DNA of 64,000 bases, taken from contig NZ_NIBG01000010.1 in assembly GCF_002270055.1 (NCBI RefSeq), forward strand, positions 1-64,000, read 5' to 3'. The notes below the pieces were generated by a model. It did not search any database and was not told the origin of the DNA. It saw nothing but the letters and a program-made list of their open reading frames with translations. This DNA comes from Anaeromicrobium sediminis (GTDB taxonomy: Bacteria > Bacillota > Clostridia > Peptostreptococcales > Thermotaleaceae). Shown here piece by piece: positions 1 to 7,581 of this stretch. Position 1 is the stretch's first letter. Every line of letters begins with the position of its first letter. Both the position numbers and the translations under genes were made by a program.

Positions 1-29
1 TTTATTTACTTTTTCTTGCGACAAGTTAC

Positions 30-58
30 ATCTTATCACAGTATTTAGGCCTTGTCAA
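30..58 (-). promoter_or_regulatory. sigma-A promoter firing out of the left edge
   Basis: Read on the minus strand there is a perfect -35 TTGACA (53-58), a 17-base spacer and a -10 TAAGAT (30-35). No coding start is visible in the roughly 25 bases left before the edge, so the transcript continues outside the window. A promoter this close to consensus after the zinc-ribbon gene would suit a stable RNA gene such as rnpB, but that is inference. Confidence 0.7.
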
Positions 59-73
59 AATCCTTTTTTTTCA

Positions 74-778
74 TTATTCTCCTAATATTACTACTATCCT
101 TCTGCAATTAGGACATAATTCCATATTACCTTTATCAATTCTTTCTATTATTTCTATTGGTAGATCCATGTGACATCCACTACATATGTCATTCTTTGCA
201 TAAGCCATTGGCTTAACTTTTTTCTCTTTTATACTATAATATAATTCTAAGTTACCTTTCGGTATAATCCTTTTTATTTCTTCCCTTTCTCTGTTTAAAT
301 TGTATAGGTCTTTTTCTAATATTTCCTTTTTATTTTTTCTTTCTTTTAATAATTCATTTATCCTAGCCCCTATATCTTTTGCTTTTTTTACATACTTTCC
401 TAATTCTTCTTCTACCTTTTCCTGGCTCTCAATTCTATCTAACATTCTCCCCGTATAGGCTTCTATACTTTCTTCTAATCTTTTTTCCTTTTCAATTAAT
501 AGTTCTAATCCCTTTGTGTCTTTAATTTCTCCGCTGTATAGCTTTTTCTTCATATCCTCTTTTGTGTTTTCCAGTTCTTTTATATGATCTTCTAATAATT
601 TAGACTCAGTTTTATATTTTTTCTGAACAGATTTCATTTTTTCTATATACTTTCTTATCTTTTTATCTTGAATTATATACTTCTTTATATCATCTGCCTT
701 CTCTATTACTTCCAGTTCCTTTTCCTTTTTTAATATATTAATCTCTATCTCTTGAAGCTCAAATAAGTATTTAACCAT
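74..778 (-). CDS. coiled-coil protein with C-terminal C4 zinc ribbon (COG1579 family)
   Basis: Residues 1 to about 180 are almost entirely charged heptad-like helix rich in Lys and Glu, as in the long antiparallel coiled coil of COG1579 proteins. The last 40 residues form a zinc ribbon with CSGC (C199, C202) and CPNC (C222, C225). Family members are proposed to bind nucleic acid, but no precise function is established. The ATG at 778 has a GGAGGAG ribosome site at good spacing. It is the last gene of the trmK-yqfO-zinc ribbon run, 50 bases after yqfO, a neighbourhood common in Clostridia. Length (234 residues) is normal. Confidence 0.85.
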   Translation of the reverse strand: MVKYLFELQEIEINILKKEKELEVIEKADDIKKYIIQDKKIRKYIEKMKSVQKKYKTESKLLEDHIKELENTKEDMKKKLYSGEIKDTKGLELLIEKEKRLEESIEAYTGRMLDRIESQEKVEEELGKYVKKAKDIGARINELLKERKNKKEILEKDLYNLNREREEIKRIIPKGNLELYYSIKEKKVKPMAYAKNDICSGCHMDLPIEIIERIDKGNMELCPNCRRIVVILGE

Positions 779-828
779 AAAAATCTCCTCCTTTTATATA
801 TACAAAAAGAATAGGCACATGCCTATTC

Positions 829-1935
829 TCATACAGTCTTAAATGGATTAATATTTAATTTGGATACTAAAACTTTCACATCATTATTAAGCTCTTTAGT
901 TAAATATTCAGCCATCAAATCACACATTATATTTTCAGTCTCAAAATGACCAGCATCAATTACACAAATACCTAATTCTTTAGCATTTTGTGCATCATGG
1001 TACTTAACATCTCCTGTTATATAAAGATCGCAGCCTAGTGCATGGGCATTGCTAATAAAACTCGCTCCACTACCTGTACATAAAGCAACCTTCTTTATTT
1101 TTCTATCCATGTTTCCTACTACTTTTAATGATATAAGTCCAAGTTTATCTTTTATGTTTTTACAAACTTCTTCTAGAGTTGCCTCTTTTATAGTTCCACT
1201 TCTACCTAATCCATATTTCAATATGTTGTTTTCTAATTTAAATATATCGTAAGCCACTTCTTCATATGGATGGGATTCAATCATTTTGTTTATAACTTTG
1301 TTTAAATCATTTTTAGAAACAATAGTCTCTAATTTAGTTTCTTCTACATATTCTAATCTATCAGCGTCCCCTATAAAAGGCTTAGCTTCCTTTGTAGGCT
1401 TAAAAGTTCCCTCTCCTATACTTTGGAAAGTACAGTGACTATATTCCCCTATATGGCCGGCTCCTGCCCTACATATACTATCCATAACTTCATCTTTATG
1501 ACTTGTAGGCACATATACTATTATTTTGTAATATTCTTCTTTCATAGTAGGTACTAATACTTTTTTATTTTCTAAACCTACTAAGTCTCCCAACAAATCA
1601 TTAGTTCCGCCATAAGCCACATCTAAGTTTGTATGCATAGCATATACACTAATATTATTTCTTATTAATTTATGAATCATACTTCCTATGGGGTTATCGT
1701 TAACTACAGTTTTTAATTTATCAAAAATAAGAGGATGATGAGTTATTATCATATCAACCCTATTTTCTATAGCCTCATTTATAACTTCACTAGTCACTTC
1801 TAAAGCCACCAATATAGTATTTATATCACTATTAATATCTCCCACTAAAAGACCCACATTGTCCCATTTCTCCGCTAGCTTTTTAGGAGCTATTCTTTCT
1901 ATACTTCTTATTAGACTCTTTAACTTTCTAGGCAT
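829..1935 (-). CDS. yqfO: Nif3-like dinuclear metal center protein (YqfO/DUF34)
   Basis: This is a NIF3/DUF34 family protein, of the type often labelled GTP cyclohydrolase 1 type 2 homolog. At 368 residues it is the long form: two NIF3 halves separated by a CutA/PII-like insert around residues 130-235. Metal ligands are visible in THHPLIF (about residue 64), HTNLD and the C-terminal DAGHFETE. The biochemical role is unsettled. Its ATG overlaps the end of trmK by 16 bases, indicating translational coupling, and an AGGTG site precedes it. trmK (yqfN)-yqfO downstream of sigA is conserved in Bacillus. Confidence 0.9.
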   Translation of the reverse strand: MPRKLKSLIRSIERIAPKKLAEKWDNVGLLVGDINSDINTILVALEVTSEVINEAIENRVDMIITHHPLIFDKLKTVVNDNPIGSMIHKLIRNNISVYAMHTNLDVAYGGTNDLLGDLVGLENKKVLVPTMKEEYYKIIVYVPTSHKDEVMDSICRAGAGHIGEYSHCTFQSIGEGTFKPTKEAKPFIGDADRLEYVEETKLETIVSKNDLNKVINKMIESHPYEEVAYDIFKLENNILKYGLGRSGTIKEATLEEVCKNIKDKLGLISLKVVGNMDRKIKKVALCTGSGASFISNAHALGCDLYITGDVKYHDAQNAKELGICVIDAGHFETENIMCDLMAEYLTKELNNDVKVLVSKLNINPFKTV

Positions 1936-2615
1936 TTTAGCACCTCTTTAAGCTTTTTTAATTTCTCTTTATGAATTATATACTTCTCATCTTCTTCAAA
2001 AGATTTTTGCTTACTTAGATTATATAATAATTTTTCATATTTGGCTATTTTATTTGTAACAAACTCCTTCAACAAAGGATCATTATCTTCTATCAACTTT
2101 ATTCCCACATCAAAATATATGGAATCTTCAATGTACTCATGTCCTACCTTTGCCACTATGACTTCATACATTTTACCTTCATCCTTCACTAAGGCTTCCT
2201 TCTCTATCGTAAATCCATTTTCATTAAGCCAAATCCTTAATTCTTCTTGTGCTACCATAGGTTGTAGTATTAATCTATCTAAACTCTTGGCAATTTCAAT
2301 ACTTTCTTCTAGTATGGTACTTATTAATAGACCTCCCATACCAGCTATTATAGCCGTATCTACTTCTCCCATTTTTAGAGGTTTTAATCCGCTACCAATT
2401 CTTGTTTCTATTTTATCTTCTAGTTCATTTTCTTTAATATTTTTTTTAGCTATATTAAGTGGGCCTTCATTCACATCGCAGGCTATAGCCTTATTAACTA
2501 TATTTTTCTCTGCCAAATATACGGGTATATAAGCATGATCAGTTCCTATATCAGCAATTTTTGCTCCTTCTTTAACAAATTTTGCTATTTTATCTAATCT
2601 TTTAGTTAATTTCAT
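1920..2615 (-). CDS. trmK: tRNA (adenine(22)-N1)-methyltransferase TrmK
   Basis: A Rossmann-fold SAM-dependent methyltransferase of the TrmK (YqfN) family, which makes m1A22 in tRNA. The N-terminus carries the SAM site IADIGTDHAYIPVYL (about residues 20-34), followed by acidic CDVNEGP and the GMGG stretch typical of the family. A Lys/Glu-rich helical tail ends the 231-residue protein, matching the family's catalytic domain plus coiled C-terminal domain. The ATG at 2615 follows AAAAGGAG. It lies downstream of rpoD but is separated from it by a terminator, so it probably has its own promoter in 2616-2707. Confidence 0.9.
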   Translation of the reverse strand: MKLTKRLDKIAKFVKEGAKIADIGTDHAYIPVYLAEKNIVNKAIACDVNEGPLNIAKKNIKENELEDKIETRIGSGLKPLKMGEVDTAIIAGMGGLLISTILEESIEIAKSLDRLILQPMVAQEELRIWLNENGFTIEKEALVKDEGKMYEVIVAKVGHEYIEDSIYFDVGIKLIEDNDPLLKEFVTNKIAKYEKLLYNLSKQKSFEEDEKYIIHKEKLKKLKEVLKCLES

Positions 2616-2707
2616 GTATATCTCCTTTTTAGTACTTTATAGTATTTTATCTTTTTCAATATATTTTAACTCATTTTAATGAAAAATAATTATAGGGAGG
2701 TTTTGAT

Positions 2708-2890
2708 ATGAATAAAAATAAAAATAACGCCCCTAAATCTTCTGTCCATTTTAAATGGGGTGGAACTACTTCTGACTGGCAAGCAGAAGCTCAAGAACTT
2801 TATGAAGAGACCAAACCCAAGGAAAGTCCTAAGGAAAAGAATGAAGACATAGAATATGGCTCCAGGAAGCAGCGTTGGTCTCCATTATAA
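2708..2890 (+). CDS. small polar protein of unknown function (60 residues)
   Basis: One of only four plus-strand genes in the window. It has a strong ribosome site (AGGGAGG, spacing 7) ahead of an ATG, and a bidirectional terminator begins 22 bases after the stop, so it looks like a complete one-gene transcript. The product is hydrophilic, with an aromatic/Gly patch (HFKWGGTTSDW, residues 19-29) followed by a Glu/Lys/Pro-rich stretch and a basic C-terminus. It has no signal peptide, membrane segment or cysteine. I do not recognise a family. The position between divergent trmK and convergent rpoD suggests an independent gene. Confidence 0.65.
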   Translation: MNKNKNNAPKSSVHFKWGGTTSDWQAEAQELYEETKPKESPKEKNEDIEYGSRKQRWSPL

Positions 2891-2911
2891 ATGTTCTACC
2901 TCGCAAAAAAA

Positions 2912-2943
2912 GTGTGACTAAGGTCTAAAACCTTTTGTCACAC
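2912..2943. terminator. bidirectional terminator between small gene and rpoD
   Basis: GTGTGAC (2912-2918) pairs with GTCACAC (2937-2943), with AAGG/CCTT extending the stem inward. A-rich sequence on the left gives a U-run to minus-strand RNA, and CCCTATTTTATT on the right serves the plus strand. It can end both the 60-residue gene and rpoD. Confidence 0.8.
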
Positions 2944-2949
2944 CCTATT

Positions 2950-4035
2950 TTATTCTAAATAGTCCTTTAACTTTTTACTTCTGCTTGGATGTCTAAGCTT
3001 TCTTAAAGCCTTCGCTTCTATTTGACGTATTCTCTCTCTTGTTACATCAAACTTTTTACCCACTTCCTCTAGGGTTCTAGCTCTTCCATCATCTAATCCA
3101 AATCTTAATCTTAGTACCTTTTGCTCTCTTGGAGTTAAGGTATCTAATACTTCTATTAATTGTTCCTTTAGCATAGAAAAGGCTGCAGCTTCTGCTGGTG
3201 CTGGAGCATCATCATCAGGAATAAAGTCTCCTAAATGACTGTCTTCCTCTTCTCCTATTGGAGTTTCTAAAGATACAGGCTCTTGAGCTATTTTTAAGAT
3301 TTCTCTTACCTTTTCTTCTGGAAGATCCATTTCCTTAGCTATCTCATCTGGCTTAGGTTCCCTTCCTAATTCTTGAAGCAATTGTCTAGATACTCTTATT
3401 AATTTATTTATAGTTTCAACCATGTGTACAGGTATTCTTATAGTTCTAGCTTGATCCGCAATGGCTCTCGTTATTGCTTGCCTTATCCACCAAGTAGCAT
3501 ATGTACTAAACTTATATCCTTTTCTCCAATCAAACTTCTCAACAGCTTTAATCAGGCCCAAATTACCTTCTTGTATTAAATCCAGGAATAACATACCTCT
3601 TCCCACATAACGTTTAGCTATACTTACAACTAGTCTAAGGTTAGCTTCACAGAGTCTTTTTTTAGAATATTCATCTCCCAGTTCCATTTTCTTTGCAAGT
3701 TCAATTTCCTCTGTTGCAGAAAGAAGTGGCACCTTTCCGATCTCTTTTAAATACATTCTTACTGGATCATCTATATTAATACCCTTAGGGATAGAGATAT
3801 CTATATTAACAGTTTCTTCTTCTTCAGTTTTTTCTTTTACAGTTTCCTTTTCTCCTACGATTTCTATGCCCATAGAAGATAGGTTATCATAAACCTCTTC
3901 AATTTGTTCCTTATCTATGTCAACTTCTTCTAAAGTATTCATAACTTCCGTATAGGTAAGCATTCCCGTTTTTTTACCCTTATCCACTAGTTTTTTAACT
4001 AGTAGCAGTTTTTTGCTATCTATTCTCTTGCTCAT
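2950..4035 (-). CDS. rpoD: RNA polymerase primary sigma factor RpoD/SigA
   Basis: The housekeeping sigma-70 factor. Region 1.1-like helical N-terminus, region 1.2 ([17 protein letters not shown]), region 2 with [15 protein letters not shown] and the -10-reading [20 protein letters not shown], region 3, and region 4.2 with [20 protein letters not shown] are all present in order. The protein is 361 residues from this ATG; the long region 1 insert of Gram-negative RpoD is absent, as usual in Firmicutes. I chose the ATG at 4035 because GGGAGGG lies 9 bases upstream; a longer reading needs a TTG at 4056 inside that site. It follows dnaG by 27 bases, the classical dnaG-sigA pair; rpsU is not here but at 27.7 kb. 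Confidence 0.97.
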   Translation of the reverse strand: MSKRIDSKKLLLVKKLVDKGKKTGMLTYTEVMNTLEEVDIDKEQIEEVYDNLSSMGIEIVGEKETVKEKTEEEETVNIDISIPKGINIDDPVRMYLKEIGKVPLLSATEEIELAKKMELGDEYSKKRLCEANLRLVVSIAKRYVGRGMLFLDLIQEGNLGLIKAVEKFDWRKGYKFSTYATWWIRQAITRAIADQARTIRIPVHMVETINKLIRVSRQLLQELGREPKPDEIAKEMDLPEEKVREILKIAQEPVSLETPIGEEEDSHLGDFIPDDDAPAPAEAAAFSMLKEQLIEVLDTLTPREQKVLRLRFGLDDGRARTLEEVGKKFDVTRERIRQIEAKALRKLRHPSRSKKLKDYLE

Positions 4036-4062
4036 TTTAAGATTCCCTCCCTTCAAAGGCCT

Positions 4063-5886
4063 CTACATCTTTTTTAGTTCCTTCAATATTTTTTCGTAGT
4101 TTATGCATAACTCTCTTATCCTCACAATCTCTTCTTTAGATTTCTTTTCTTTTTTTTCTATGATTTTAAGTTCCTTCTCTATGCCATTCTTTTCTAATAT
4201 GAGTCTGTGTTTTTTTATAGTATTTACACAATCTATTAACATCTTATCAACATTATCTTCCGGCAAAACAATTTTATTTACTTCATGGAATAATCCTATT
4301 TCTTCAATTTCCAATTCTTTTAATATTTCATCTTTATCTAAAGAATTAGTTTCGTAAGCTCTATATACAAATTTTGCTATGTTTTTTATATTAGAACTTA
4401 TAAACTTGTCATAAGTGAAATTGTTTTTTATTTCCTTGTACATGTGTTCATTCTCTATAATTAATTTTAAAAGTATTTTTTCAGCTTCAAAATACCCTTG
4501 CTTTTTTATTGGTTTTTCAGGTATAATGTTATATTTATTATTATTCCTATCTTTTTTGCTTCTATACTTTTTAAAACTTTCAGGATTTTTCTCTTTATTA
4601 TTGCCATAAAATTCTTTATTTATAGCCTTTCTAGAAATTCCTGTTTCAGAAGAAATTTTGCTAATATATGCATCTACTTCCACTGGACTTTTGAGATTTT
4701 TAAGTATGGGAGTAATCTCTTGAACAAACTTAATGGACCCCTCCGTAGTTTTAATATTATACTTTTCCTTAGCCAAACTAATCTTATATTCAACTAAAGT
4801 TAAAGCACTATTCACATACTTTATAAAAGCCTCTTTGCCATGCTCTTTAACTAATTCATCTGGATCTTTAGCACCCTTAAGGCTTATAACCTTAACCTCA
4901 CATCCTACTTCAGTTAGTATATCAAGACCTCGTAGGGTAGCCGTTTGCCCCGCCACATCCGAGTCATAGCATATGTATGTTTTGTCTGCATATCTTTTTA
5001 ATAATTGCCCTTGTCCCTTAGTTAGTGCCGTACCTAAAGATGCAACAGCATTTTTAATTCCTTTTTCATATAGGGATATTACATCCATATATCCTTCGAC
5101 CACTATTATTCTTTTATTATCGTTTATTTCATTCTTTGCAATATTTAGTCCAAATAAATTATTACTTTTATTAAATACAGGAGTTTGTGGTGAATTTAAA
5201 TATTTAGGCATTTCATTTCCTATTGCTCTAGCTCCAAATCCTATAACCTTCCCCGTAGTATTAAATATTGGAAATATAGTTCTATTTCTAAATCGATCGT
5301 AAAATCCCTTTTTTTCTTTTTTCTGTAAAACCAAACCAGACTTATATATTAATGATTGATTATATCCTTTTTTTAGTAAATATTTATTTAAAGCATCCCA
5401 CTCATTTAAGGCATATCCTAATCCAAATTTTTTTATTGTCTCTATACTTAGACCTCTTTTATTTGAAAGATATTCTAAAGCTTGGGCGCCTCTTTTGTGT
5501 AAATTCTTGTAATAGAAGATGGCTGCTTCCCTATTGAGCTCATATATCTTTGTTTTTTCTTCTACAGCCTTTTTTTCTTCCTTGTTTAAAGTTTTTTCTT
5601 CGATGTTTATACCAACTCTATTTCCTAGGAATTTTAATGAATCTATAAAATCCAAGTTCTCTTTCTTAGATATGAACTCAATCACATCTCCAGCTTGGCC
5701 ACATCCAAAGCAATGATATAATTGCTTGTCTTCTGAAACTATAAAGGATGGTGTCTTTTCATTATGAAATGGACATAACCCCTTATGATTTTTTCCATTT
5801 TGCTTTAGTTGCGTATAGCCAGATATTATTTCTATAATATTATTTTTACTTTTAATTTCATCTATTAAATGTTCATTTACATTCAT
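4063..5886 (-). CDS. dnaG: DNA primase DnaG
   Basis: Primase that makes RNA primers at the replication fork. The N-terminal CHC2 zinc finger is visible (GLCPFHNEKTPSF and YHCFGCGQAGD), followed by the catalytic core, the TOPRIM domain (VVEGYMDVISL then CYDSDVAGQTAT) and a helical C-terminal DnaB-binding domain. About 607 residues, normal length. The start is uncertain: candidates are GTG 5895, ATG 5892 and ATG 5886. I prefer 5886 because AGGTG (5893-5897) is six bases from it and directly abuts ATG 5892. The leader carries an inverted repeat ending at this ribosome site. Confidence 0.95.
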   Translation of the reverse strand: MNVNEHLIDEIKSKNNIIEIISGYTQLKQNGKNHKGLCPFHNEKTPSFIVSEDKQLYHCFGCGQAGDVIEFISKKENLDFIDSLKFLGNRVGINIEEKTLNKEEKKAVEEKTKIYELNREAAIFYYKNLHKRGAQALEYLSNKRGLSIETIKKFGLGYALNEWDALNKYLLKKGYNQSLIYKSGLVLQKKEKKGFYDRFRNRTIFPIFNTTGKVIGFGARAIGNEMPKYLNSPQTPVFNKSNNLFGLNIAKNEINDNKRIIVVEGYMDVISLYEKGIKNAVASLGTALTKGQGQLLKRYADKTYICYDSDVAGQTATLRGLDILTEVGCEVKVISLKGAKDPDELVKEHGKEAFIKYVNSALTLVEYKISLAKEKYNIKTTEGSIKFVQEITPILKNLKSPVEVDAYISKISSETGISRKAINKEFYGNNKEKNPESFKKYRSKKDRNNNKYNIIPEKPIKKQGYFEAEKILLKLIIENEHMYKEIKNNFTYDKFISSNIKNIAKFVYRAYETNSLDKDEILKELEIEEIGLFHEVNKIVLPEDNVDKMLIDCVNTIKKHRLILEKNGIEKELKIIEKKEKKSKEEIVRIRELCINYEKILKELKKM

Positions 5887-5895
5887 ATTCATCAC

Positions 5896-6434
5896 CTACA
5901 TAGTCCCTTTATGTACATTTTCTCCAAACAGATTAAATTTCCTTCTTCATTTAGCAATTACTTATCCATTACCTCTAGGACTATGTTTAAAAGATATTTT
6001 AACCACATGTGCTTAAAATATTTCTTTTACACCTTATTTATTAACATTCCCTCCTTTTAAGAAACTTCTTTCTTAAATTCTTCGAAGAAGTAATTTCCAT
6101 TTTCTTTCTAAGTTCTTTTATATTTATGGATTGAAAAAAGCTTTCCATTGGAAGATATTAAAAATATCATCCTTCATTAATAATAGTCATATCAAAGGCC
6201 TAAGAAACATATTTATACATATTTCTTTTGTGAAGCACTTGGTGACATGACTTGTATTAATGGGATAATTGTATATATTGTTTTTACTAAATCTACATCT
6301 ATATAGAAACATGTTTGTCTACATTTATTTCCTTTTTTCTACATTATCTTTAATCCACGTCTTTCAATATTCGACACCCAACTTCTTAATCCTTCTTTAA
6401 TTTATACAAAATATAAAATCCAAAATTTTCAGAA
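5896..6434. other. 539-base gene-free region rich in palindromes, upstream of dnaG
   Basis: No credible ORF on either strand. It contains several perfect or near-perfect palindromes: 5994-6021 (ATATTTTAA, a CACATGTG centre, TTAAAATAT), 6056-6077 (TTTAAGAAA, cttc, TTTCTTAAA), 6078-6089 (TTCTTCGAAGAA), a TTCCA/TGGAA element near 6143-6153 and a GATATT/AATATC hairpin just after it. I see no sigma-A promoter close to consensus. It separates dgt from dnaG. Confidence 0.6.
5898..5986 (-). promoter_or_regulatory. inverted repeat in the dnaG leader
   Basis: ACATAGTCC at 5898-5906 is the exact reverse complement of GGACTATGT at 5978-5986. In the minus-strand mRNA these arms would pair over a 71-base loop and end immediately before the AGGTG ribosome site of dnaG. 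It may affect initiation; this is inference from position. Confidence 0.4.
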
Positions 6435-7436
6435 CTATTCCCTCCACACTTTAGGAACAAATATATCCATATATTTTTTTAATGCATATTTGTCTGTCAT
6501 GCCAGCCACATAATCTTTAACAGCCTCTACTAATCTATTTTCTTGTACTTTCTCAACTATTTCTATTGGCAACTTTTCCGGCTTTTCTAAGAAATAATAA
6601 TATAGTTCTTTTATAATATTTTGAGCCTTTTTTTCTTCCTTCTTAGCTTTGGGGTTTAAATATACTTCTTTAAACATAAATTCTCTTAATTTGTCCATAT
6701 ATATTTTCATTTCTTTGCTTATTTGTATTCTATCTTTATTATCACTATTATTAATTATATCTAGTATCATATTATTTATTCTAAGACTATGGGTATTTCC
6801 TATTTTTTCAAGACAATCCTTAGGTAATTGAGATTCTTTTAATATGGATCCTCTTATGGCATCGTCTATATCATGATTTATATAAGCTATTCTATCACTT
6901 ATTTTCACAATCTGCCCTTCCAAAGTAAATGGTTCCTTATTGCCTGTGTGATTTAATATGCCATCCCTTACCTCATAAGTCAAATTCAAACCAAACGCAT
7001 CTTTCTTTTCTAAGAAATCTACTATTCTCAAACTTTGTTCATTGTGCTTAAATCCATTTTCATGAATCTCATTTAAAATTTCCTCTCCACAATGACCAAA
7101 GGGAGTATGACCCAAATCATGACCAAGTGCTATAGCCTCTGTCAAATCTTCGTTTAAGTTTAAGGCTCTTGCAATGGTTCTTGATATTTGTGCCACTTCT
7201 AGGGTATGGGTTAGTCTAGTCCTATAGTGAGCCTTTTCTGGGGCTATAAATACCTGGGTTTTATCCTTTAACCTCCTAAAGGATTTTGAATGTATTATTC
7301 TATCCCTATCCCTTTGATATACAGTTCTTATGTCACATCTTTCTTCTAATTTTCGTCTCCCCTTTGACAAGTATGATTTAGCTGCATATTTAGATAGTTT
7401 TTCTTCTCTTTCTTCTGTTAAAACTCTCCCATTCAT
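6435..7436 (-). CDS. dgt: deoxyguanosinetriphosphate triphosphohydrolase-like protein
   Basis: HD-domain dNTP triphosphohydrolase of the dGTPase-like family, which releases tripolyphosphate from dNTPs. The HD metal site is seen as THTLEVAQ (H77), GHDLGHTPFGH (H106, D107) and the later ISDRIAYINHDIDDA. Upstream, RTVYQRDRDRIIHSKSFRRL is characteristic. I start at ATG 7436 (MNGRVLTEER) because AAAGGGG is at correct spacing and clostridial relatives begin here; an upstream ATG at 7511 has no ribosome site. At 333 residues the length fits the family. It lies between ppdK, which is closed by a terminator, and the long dnaG leader. Confidence 0.9.
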   Translation of the reverse strand: MNGRVLTEEREEKLSKYAAKSYLSKGRRKLEERCDIRTVYQRDRDRIIHSKSFRRLKDKTQVFIAPEKAHYRTRLTHTLEVAQISRTIARALNLNEDLTEAIALGHDLGHTPFGHCGEEILNEIHENGFKHNEQSLRIVDFLEKKDAFGLNLTYEVRDGILNHTGNKEPFTLEGQIVKISDRIAYINHDIDDAIRGSILKESQLPKDCLEKIGNTHSLRINNMILDIINNSDNKDRIQISKEMKIYMDKLREFMFKEVYLNPKAKKEEKKAQNIIKELYYYFLEKPEKLPIEIVEKVQENRLVEAVKDYVAGMTDKYALKKYMDIFVPKVWRE

Positions 7437-7535
7437 AAGCATACCCCTTTCATACCCTGGTAATATAATATTATACAATTCTTTTTTTTTTATTCCTTTT
7501 AACATACCCATAAAATCTAAATTCTAACAAAAGCG

Positions 7536-7574
7536 AAATGACATGGCTAAAAATATTATTTAGCCATGTCATTT
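7536..7574 (-). terminator. terminator after ppdK
   Basis: A 16-base perfect stem (7536-7551 with 7559-7574) with a 7-base loop lies just beyond the ppdK stop. The T-tract is interrupted (cgcttttg), so it is strong as a hairpin and moderate as an intrinsic terminator. Confidence 0.7.
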
Positions 7575-7581
7575 ATAATTA

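Noticed and set aside
2041-2532. Plus-strand ORF of 163 codons opposite trmK
   Set aside because: It is an antisense shadow of trmK with no ribosome site and an implausible hydrophobic composition.
6020-6056. Short minus-strand peptide (six codons) behind GGAGGG in the dnaG leader
   Set aside because: Too short, and ribosome site spacing is wrong; not reported as a gene.
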